A stretch of DNA of 9,914 bases from Clostridiales bacterium (GTDB lineage: Bacteria; Bacillota; Clostridia; Oscillospirales; QAMX01): positions 1 to 9,914 of the forward strand of contig DUUG01000297.1 of NCBI GenBank assembly GCA_012841675.1. Reading direction: 5' to 3'. The translations under genes were made by a program, and so were the position numbers. Shown here one piece after another: positions 4,607-9,914 of this stretch. The notes below the pieces were generated by a model. It made no database searches and had not been told where the DNA came from. It was given only the letters and a program-made list of their open reading frames with translations. How positions within the stretch are numbered: the first letter of the stretch is position 1; each line of letters starts with the position of its first letter.

Positions 4607-6595
4607 TTATATATCAGCAAATTCCAAATATTTTGCGCCGTTTTCGGCAATATACGCCTTGCGCCCTTCTAAATTGTCGCCAAGTAGCAAATCGAACATG
4701 CGAGCCGTTGCCTCTGCCTCGTCAGGCATCACCTGAATCAAACGGCGCGTTGCGGGATTCATAGTCGTTTCCCACATCATTTCCGGCTCGTTTTCACCAA
4801 GCCCCTTAGAGCGCTGGATCGTGTAGGGCTTGTCCTTTAAGGAAGCGAGTATTTCGCCCTTTTCCCGGTCGTCGTAGGCAAAATATGTTTTTCCCTTGCA
4901 GGAAATTTCATACAGAGGGCTTTCGGCAATGTACACGTACCCCTCTCTTATCAACGTCGGCACCAGCCGGTACAGCATGGCAAGGATCAGCGTTCGAATG
5001 TGAAATCCGTCCACGTCGGCATCGGTGCAGATGATAATGCGCTTCCATCGCAAGGCGGACAGGTCAAAGTTTCTAAGCTCCTTGTGCCGCCCAATCTCCA
5101 CGCCGCAGCCCAGCACTTTGAGCACGTTGGTAATAATCTCGCTTCTGAAAATCCTTGCTTCATCCACCTTCAAACAGTTGAGGATTTTCCCGCGAACGGG
5201 CATAATCGCCTGGAACTCGGCGTCACGGCCATGCTTGCAGGAACCAAGGGCCGAATCGCCTTCCACAATATAAAGCTCGCGAACGGAGGGGTCTTTCGAC
5301 CGGCAGTCCACAAACTTTTCCACTCTTGTGGTCAAATCCAGATTTCCTGAAAGCTTAACCCGGGCGTTTTGTCTTGCCTGCTCGGCGCTTTCACGAATCT
5401 GCTTGTTTCTAAGAACACGCTCGGCAATTTTATCGGCTTCCTGCCGGTTTTCAATAAAATAAACCTCCAGCGTCGAACGGAGAAATTCGGTCATGGCCTC
5501 CTGAATAAATCGGTTGGTAATGGCCTTCTTTGTTTGGTTCTGGTAGGAGGTCATAGTGGAAAAGGAGCTGGAAACCAAAATCAGGTTTTCCGCAATATCG
5601 GAAAATACAATGCGAGAGGAATTTTTTGGATATTTCCCGTTTTGGCGCAAAAACCCGTCCAAAGCGGAAACAAAAGCGCTTTTAACGGCTTTCTCCGGCG
5701 AGCCGCCATACTCCAGAAACGAGGAGTTGTGGAAATAGGAAATATTGGCCCCTTCATTGGTAAAACAAAAGGCAACCGAAAGGCGCACCTTATACTCAGG
5801 CAAATCCTCCCGATCCCGGCCCCGCCGTTCCGTTTCCGCATAGTGGACGGGGTGAAGCTCTTTTCCCGCCGCAATTTCCTGTACATAGTCGGCAATGCCG
5901 TTTTCGTAATAGTATGCAAAGGTTTCAAACTTGCCCGGCTCCGTTTCGTTTTGTAAAACAAAGCGGATTTTGGGGTTAACCACGGCCTGCTGCCGCAGAA
6001 TCGTCTGAAAACTGTCCAGCGGAATGGCAATATCGGTAAAAACCTCTAAATCCGGCCGCCAGTGATGGCGAGTGCCGGTAACCTTTTTACTAAGCGGCGT
6101 TTTAATCATGCCCGTTTCGCCGCCTGTGACATTTTCACCCTTCTTAAAATGCAGGGTGTAGGAAAAACCGTCCCGTTTGACGACAACGTCCATAAATTCA
6201 GACGCATACTGGGTCGCGCAGGCGCCTAGGCCGTTTAAGCCGAGAGAAAACTCATAATCCGCGCCGCCCTCGTTGTTTCTGTATTTGCCGCCGGCGTACA
6301 GCTCGCAATACACAAGCTCCCAGTTGTATTTTCCTTCCGTGGGGTTCCAATCCACAGGACAGCCGCGGCCAAAATCCTCCACGGCGATGGAGTGATCCAG
6401 ATAGCGCGTGATGACAATCTCCGTGCCGAAGCCTGCCTTTGCCTCGTCAATAGAGTTGGACAGAATTTCAAAGAATGCGTGCTCGCACCCCTCCAACCCG
6501 TCAGAGCCAAAGATGACCCCCGGCCGAAGGCGCACACGGTCAGCGCCCTTTAAAGAGGTAATGCTGTCATTTCCGTAGCTGCTTTTTGCGGCCAT
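4607..6595 (-). CDS. Type IIA topoisomerase B subunit (topoisomerase IV ParE-like)
   Basis: 662 residues from ATG 6595, chosen because GAAAGGAAG lies six bases upstream; an in-frame ATG at 6613 has no such site. It is the ATPase and Mg-binding subunit that acts with the A subunit at 7666-9891 to pass one DNA duplex through another, probably decatenating sister chromosomes. Motifs: GHKL N-box FFEILSNSIDEA (about 41-52, general base about E43), G1 EDFGRG (about 73-78), G2 SLGLNGLG (about 117-124), a transducer domain, Toprim EGDSALG (about 445) and DADVDG (about 525-530), then SKGLGENEPEMMWETTMNP. The length fits ParE/GyrB without the extra gyrase insert. ILSNSIDEA and EGKYNWELVYCELYAGG recall the second topoisomerase pair of Oscillospiraceae-like clostridia rather than the main gyrase. 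Whether it is topoisomerase IV or a gyrase needs phylogeny. Confidence 0.93.
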   Translation of the reverse strand: MAAKSSYGNDSITSLKGADRVRLRPGVIFGSDGLEGCEHAFFEILSNSIDEAKAGFGTEIVITRYLDHSIAVEDFGRGCPVDWNPTEGKYNWELVYCELYAGGKYRNNEGGADYEFSLGLNGLGACATQYASEFMDVVVKRDGFSYTLHFKKGENVTGGETGMIKTPLSKKVTGTRHHWRPDLEVFTDIAIPLDSFQTILRQQAVVNPKIRFVLQNETEPGKFETFAYYYENGIADYVQEIAAGKELHPVHYAETERRGRDREDLPEYKVRLSVAFCFTNEGANISYFHNSSFLEYGGSPEKAVKSAFVSALDGFLRQNGKYPKNSSRIVFSDIAENLILVSSSFSTMTSYQNQTKKAITNRFIQEAMTEFLRSTLEVYFIENRQEADKIAERVLRNKQIRESAEQARQNARVKLSGNLDLTTRVEKFVDCRSKDPSVRELYIVEGDSALGSCKHGRDAEFQAIMPVRGKILNCLKVDEARIFRSEIITNVLKVLGCGVEIGRHKELRNFDLSALRWKRIIICTDADVDGFHIRTLILAMLYRLVPTLIREGYVYIAESPLYEISCKGKTYFAYDDREKGEILASLKDKPYTIQRSKGLGENEPEMMWETTMNPATRRLIQVMPDEAEATARMFDLLLGDNLEGRKAYIAENGAKYLEFADI

Positions 6596-6601
6596 CCGGC
6601 A

Positions 6602-6610
6602 CTTCCTTTC
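6602..6610 (-). promoter_or_regulatory. Ribosome binding site that fixes the topoisomerase B start
   Basis: On the minus strand GAAAGGAAG lies six bases before ATG 6595. It falls inside the reading frame that would begin at ATG 6613, which has no purine-rich site of its own upstream. Confidence 0.7.
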
Positions 6611-6651
6611 CATAGTGGTAGTAAACGCTATCGAACATGCGTTCCTTTGTC

Positions 6652-6680
6652 ATTGTAACATATGGGCCCTTTTCTGTCAA
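6652..6680 (-). promoter_or_regulatory. Sigma-A promoter for the topoisomerase B gene
   Basis: On the minus strand TTGACA (plus-strand 6675-6680), 17 bases, then TACAAT (plus-strand 6652-6657), with an extended -10 TG directly before it (TGTTACAAT). This is a near-consensus constitutive promoter. It leaves an untranslated leader of about 50 bases and is divergent from the promoter at 6715-6743. Confidence 0.85.
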
Positions 6681-6714
6681 TTGGCACAGGAAATGGTGAA
6701 AAATACGGTCTTGC

Positions 6715-6743
6715 TTGCGCAAAATATGGAAACCTGCTATAAT
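6715..6743 (+). promoter_or_regulatory. Sigma-A promoter for the sugar isomerase-like gene
   Basis: TTGCGC (6715-6720), 17 bases and a perfect TATAAT (6738-6743), with an extended -10 TG two bases upstream of the hexamer (TGCTATAAT). The two divergent -35 boxes (6675-6680 and 6715-6720) are about 34 bases apart. Confidence 0.75.
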
Positions 6744-6787
6744 AAGACCAGAATAGTCCATACTTTTCTCTTAAGGGAGTGTTCGTA

Positions 6788-7585
6788 ATGAAACTCGGTA
6801 TTATCCGCGGCTGGCAGGAGATTGACTTTGCCTACGCTGCCGCCAAAAACCTATCTTTTTTGGAATTCACCGTCAACCACAATATAAAGGCTGACGATTT
6901 TGTCGCTCAAACAGACAAAATCCTAACGTACATGGAAAAATACGGCGTTGCCGTTGGCTCCATGGGCCGCTGGGGCGAAAAACGCATCCTGCCCGACGGT
7001 ACTGTTTGCGAAGAAGCACTGGCATCCGATCTGAAGCTCATTGATGCGGCGGCAAAGCTTTCTTGCCCGGTCTACAATGTGGGCGTAAACTACGCCGATG
7101 AAAAGACCATGGACGAAAATATCGAAATCGCCGTTTCGTATCTTTCCAAACTGGCCGCCCGTGCCAAGGAAGTGGGCGTTAAGCTGGCGGTTTACAACTG
7201 CGATTGGGCAAACTTTATCCACAGCCCCGACACTTGGGAGAAGGTTTTCCCCCGCGTGGAAAGCCTCGGCATTAAGTACGACCCCTCCCACACCATGGGC
7301 CGCCATAACGACTATTTTGCCGAGCTGAGAGATTATGGCGACAAGGTCTATCACTTCCACATTAAGGGCGTCATCCAGATTGACGGCAAAACCTACGACC
7401 ATCCCCCCGCCGGACTGGATCAAATTAACTGGGGCGCTGTGCTAGATATGCTTTACACCAAGCATTACAACGGCGGTTTAAGCATCGAGCCCCACTCCAG
7501 CTACTGGCGCGGGCAGCGCGGCGAATGGGCCATCGACTATACCATCCGGCACATTACGCCTATGCTGATGCCCTTTGAAGCTTAA
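6788..7585 (+). CDS. TIM-barrel sugar phosphate isomerase/epimerase-like protein
   Basis: 265 residues from ATG 6788, eight bases after AAGGGAG; an in-frame GTG at 6779 overlaps that site and is rejected. It belongs to the xylose isomerase-like/AP endonuclease 2 TIM-barrel family (PF01261 type), a group of metal-dependent sugar isomerases and epimerases. Visible motifs: the N-terminal strand MKLGIIRGW, FLEFTVN, NVGVNY, KYDPSHTMGRHNDY (D165, H168), VYHFHIKG (H189, H191) and GGLSIEPHS (E234), giving Asp, His and Glu metal ligands. The usual first ligand Glu at the end of strand five is not evident (KLAVYNCDW). The substrate cannot be told from sequence. It lies between the two topoisomerase subunit genes; no functional link is known. 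Confidence 0.85.
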   Translation: MKLGIIRGWQEIDFAYAAAKNLSFLEFTVNHNIKADDFVAQTDKILTYMEKYGVAVGSMGRWGEKRILPDGTVCEEALASDLKLIDAAAKLSCPVYNVGVNYADEKTMDENIEIAVSYLSKLAARAKEVGVKLAVYNCDWANFIHSPDTWEKVFPRVESLGIKYDPSHTMGRHNDYFAELRDYGDKVYHFHIKGVIQIDGKTYDHPPAGLDQINWGAVLDMLYTKHYNGGLSIEPHSSYWRGQRGEWAIDYTIRHITPMLMPFEA

Positions 7586-7597
7586 TCCATTTGGAAC

Positions 7598-7629
7598 GCA
7601 TGCGAGACCCGGCGGTTTCGCATGCTTTT
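7598..7629 (+). terminator. Hairpin with short T run between isomerase and topoisomerase A genes
   Basis: A 12-base-pair stem with one G-T pair (GCATGCGAGACC, loop CGGC, GGTTTCGCATGC, 7598-7625) is followed by TTTTCC. The T run is short, so termination may be partial. No clear promoter is seen between it and ATG 7666, so the topoisomerase A gene may depend on readthrough, and the hairpin may set its level relative to the isomerase. Confidence 0.6.
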
Positions 7630-7665
7630 CCGTCTGATACACCTAAAGAAAGGCAGGAACACCCC

Positions 7666-9891
7666 ATGGCGAAAAAGCCCTCCGGCAAAAAAGCAGAAGC
7701 AATTGTCCCTGCTGAGCCGGATTTGCAACCTATCACCCGCACCTTGGAAGAAAACTTCCTCCCTTACGCCATGAGCGTGATCGTGGCGCGCGCCCTGCCG
7801 GAAATCGACGGCTTTAAGCCCTCCCAGCGGAAGCTGTTATACACCATGTATAAAATGGGGCTTTTGACCGGCGCGCGTACCAAATCGGCCAATGTAGTTG
7901 GCGCGACCATGCGATTAAATCCCCATGGCGACCAAGCCATATACGAAACGCTCGTCCGCCTAACCCGCGGCAACGAAACGCTTTTGCACCCGTTTATTGA
8001 TTCCAAGGGCAACTTCGGCAAAATCTACTCAAGGGACACGGCCTATGCCGCCTCCCGTTATACGGAAGTCAAGCTGGAATCTATCTGCTCCCAGATTTTT
8101 ACCGGCATAGACCAAGATGCCGTTGACTTTGTCCCCAACTATGACAACACCATGCAGGAGCCATCCCTGCTGCCCACCACCTACCCCAATATTTTGGTCA
8201 GTCCCAACTTGGGGATAGCCGCCAGTATGGCATGTAACATCTGCAGCTTTAATCTGGCCGAGGTTTGCGAAACCACCGCGGCGCTTATCAAAAATCCCGA
8301 CCATAACATTGCAGACACCTTAAAAGCGCCCGACTTTTCCACCGGCGGCAGGCTTCTGTATGACGCTAAAGCCATAGAGGAAATTTACAAAACCGGCCGG
8401 GGCGGCATTAAGGTGCACAGTGTCTGGAAGTATGACAAAAAGCAAAACTGCATTGAAATTTCCGAAATTCCCTATACGACCACTGTCGAAGCCATTATGG
8501 ACAAGGTGACAGAGCTGGTCAAAGCCGGAAAAATCAAAGAAATTGCCGATATGCGCGACGAAACCGACAAGGATGGTTTAAAGCTCACTATCGATTTAAA
8601 GCGCGGCGTCGATCCGGAATTGCTTATGTCCCGCCTTATGCGGCAAACGCCCCTGGAGGACACCTTTTCCTGCAATTTTAATATCCTTATTTGCGGCACG
8701 CCCAAAGTCATGGGCATTCGGGAAATTTTGGAAGAGTGGACGGCTTGGCGTGTAGAATCCCTGCGCCGGCAGATTTATTTTAAGCTCAATAAGATGAAAG
8801 AACGGCTGCATCTGTTGCTTGGTCTTGGAAAAATCCTCCTAGACATTGATAAAGCCATTGCCATTATCCGAAACACCGAGGAAGACGCCGAAGTTATCCC
8901 CAATTTAATGATCGGCTTTGGCATTGACGAAACCCAGGCAAACTATATCGCGGAGATCAAGCTTCGCAACATCAACAAGGAATATATCCTAAACCGGCTG
9001 AAGGAAACGGACGAGCTGCAAAAAGAGATCGCCGAAACAGAGGAAATCTTAAAAAGCCGGAAGAAAATCGAGGCAATTATTATAAAAGAGCTGTCCGCCG
9101 TGGCCAAAAAGTTCGGGCAGCCCCGGAAAACGAAGATTCTCTACGAATATGAGGATACTGCCGTCATCGAAGAAGAAGCCGTCGTGGCCGATTATCCCGT
9201 CCACTATTTCCTAACGGCAGAGGGGTATTTCAAGAAAGTCACCCCCCAATCTCTGCGCATGAGCGGGGAACACAAGCTCAAAGAGGGCGACCGCATTTCC
9301 CAAGCCCTCGAAGGAAACAACACCGACGAGCTACTGTTTATTACCGACCGGCAGCAGGTGTACAAGGTGCGCTCTGCCGATTTGGAAGAAACCCGCATCA
9401 GCGTGCTAGGCTCGTATCTGCCGCAGCTTTTGGAGATGGACGAGGGCGAATCTGTACTATTTATGGCCGTTGCCAAGGGCGGCGAGTTTGACGGCACTTT
9501 GCTGTTTGTCTTTGAAAACGGCAAAATCGCGCGGATTCAGTTTGACCAATACGCAACCAAAACCAACCGCCGCCGCCTAGTAAACGCCTACTCCGACAGA
9601 AGCCCTCTGACCGCCGTGGTTCAGCTTTCGGGCGAGGAGGAAATCTATTTGGAAACGGCCGCCGGCCGCGCTTTGATTTTCAACTCATCGGCTATAACGC
9701 CGAAAACCACTCGGAACAGCATCGGCGTTTCCGTTTTTTCCGTCAAAGCAAAAGACAAGGTGGTTTTCGCCGGTTTGGCATCGGAAAGCAAGGTTGTAAA
9801 CGTCTCCCGCTACCGTGTCAGGAAGATTCCCGCCGCCGGCGCACTGCTTAAGCCGGAGGACAGAGGCGAAACCCAGACCGCGTTGGAGTAA
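7666..9891 (+). CDS. Type IIA topoisomerase A subunit (topoisomerase IV ParC-like)
   Basis: 741 residues from ATG 7666; AGGCAGG lies eight bases upstream. The open frame extends 25 codons further to a TTG at 7591, but that extension is unlikely: the hairpin 7598-7625 lies within it and the TTG has no ribosome site. This is the DNA cleavage-religation subunit. The winged-helix/tower part starts with PYAMSVIVARALPEIDGFKP; the active-site Tyr is Y132 (SRYTEVKL), next to R131. The quinolone-determining segment reads NPHGDQAIYETLVRL, with Gln and Glu where GyrA has Ser83 and Asp87. A long coiled-coil tower is at about 380-475, and a beta-pinwheel C-terminal domain at about 505-741. The gyrase box QRRGGKG is absent, which favours a topoisomerase IV-like, decatenating enzyme. 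Its partner is the B subunit at 4607-6595. Confidence 0.93.
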   Translation: MAKKPSGKKAEAIVPAEPDLQPITRTLEENFLPYAMSVIVARALPEIDGFKPSQRKLLYTMYKMGLLTGARTKSANVVGATMRLNPHGDQAIYETLVRLTRGNETLLHPFIDSKGNFGKIYSRDTAYAASRYTEVKLESICSQIFTGIDQDAVDFVPNYDNTMQEPSLLPTTYPNILVSPNLGIAASMACNICSFNLAEVCETTAALIKNPDHNIADTLKAPDFSTGGRLLYDAKAIEEIYKTGRGGIKVHSVWKYDKKQNCIEISEIPYTTTVEAIMDKVTELVKAGKIKEIADMRDETDKDGLKLTIDLKRGVDPELLMSRLMRQTPLEDTFSCNFNILICGTPKVMGIREILEEWTAWRVESLRRQIYFKLNKMKERLHLLLGLGKILLDIDKAIAIIRNTEEDAEVIPNLMIGFGIDETQANYIAEIKLRNINKEYILNRLKETDELQKEIAETEEILKSRKKIEAIIIKELSAVAKKFGQPRKTKILYEYEDTAVIEEEAVVADYPVHYFLTAEGYFKKVTPQSLRMSGEHKLKEGDRISQALEGNNTDELLFITDRQQVYKVRSADLEETRISVLGSYLPQLLEMDEGESVLFMAVAKGGEFDGTLLFVFENGKIARIQFDQYATKTNRRRLVNAYSDRSPLTAVVQLSGEEEIYLETAAGRALIFNSSAITPKTTRNSIGVSVFSVKAKDKVVFAGLASESKVVNVSRYRVRKIPAAGALLKPEDRGETQTALE

Positions 9892-9914
9892 GACATTACC
9901 GCCCTTTGGATACC

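Noticed and set aside
2605..4612. Complete prophage or integrative element
   Set aside because: There is no integrase, replication, structural or lysis gene, and no flanking direct repeats were seen; only a regulatory module is supported.
5369..5956. 195-codon plus-strand frame inside the topoisomerase B gene
   Set aside because: It is fully antisense to a conserved gene, with no start signals; it is a shadow of codon usage.
6596..6613. Six-codon longer start for the topoisomerase B subunit
   Set aside because: The ribosome binding site GAAAGGAAG lies inside this extension, and nothing suitable precedes ATG 6613.
6567..6761. 64-codon minus-strand frame upstream of and overlapping the topoisomerase B start
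   Set aside because: It spans the promoter pair 6652-6743, so its start would not be transcribed from the promoter seen, and no family is recognisable.
7591..7665. 25-codon N-terminal extension of the topoisomerase A subunit from TTG 7591
   Set aside because: It covers the hairpin at 7598-7625, has no ribosome binding site, and the residues do not look like the family; ATG 7666 is preceded by AGGCAGG.

Overview
The window looks like a chromosomal segment of an endospore-forming member of the Clostridia (Firmicutes). The evidence is the spoIIGA-sigE sporulation pair, strong AGGAGG-type ribosome binding sites, sigma-A promoters with 17-base spacers, and a divergent second type IIA topoisomerase pair. 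From memory, that topoisomerase type resembles proteins of the Oscillospiraceae/Ruminococcaceae; this placement is an inference from protein resemblance, not a database result.

Layout. Bases 1-132 are the right end of an IS3-family element: the last 32 codons of its transposase plus a terminal inverted repeat. Bases 133-285 hold a Spo0A-like promoter region. Bases 286-1872 are spoIIGA (membrane aspartic protease) and sigE (pro-sigma-E), the mother-cell activation pair of early sporulation. A ferritin gene with its own promoter and a strong terminator (1888-2497) follows where sigG is expected in related spore formers.

Bases 2558-4605 form a phage-like regulatory island bounded by hairpin terminators. 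It has a plus-strand XRE/S24 repressor (3944-4570) and, diverging on the minus strand, a two-gene operon: a helix-turn-helix protein with two CxxC knuckles (3196-3804) and a DUF1492/ArpU-like sigma-region-4 protein (2726-3214). Between the divergent genes, both promoters carry the same 13-base operator-like palindrome (consensus CTACTTNAAGTAG) in the -35/-10 spacer, and a perfect third copy lies inside the first operon gene. The repressor appears to have lost its self-cleavage machinery: the catalytic Lys is Arg and the Ala-Gly cleavage site is Asp-Asp. A 33-codon gene remnant lies at the island's left edge. This is the best candidate for an undescribed system: a domesticated, SOS-insensitive regulatory switch with unknown output.

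Bases 4607-9891 encode a topoisomerase IV-like pair. The B subunit (minus) and A subunit (plus) are split by a TIM-barrel sugar isomerase/epimerase-like gene that shares the divergent promoter region with the B subunit. The A subunit has no obvious promoter of its own and follows a hairpin, so it may depend on readthrough from the isomerase gene. No tRNA, rRNA or CRISPR array was seen.
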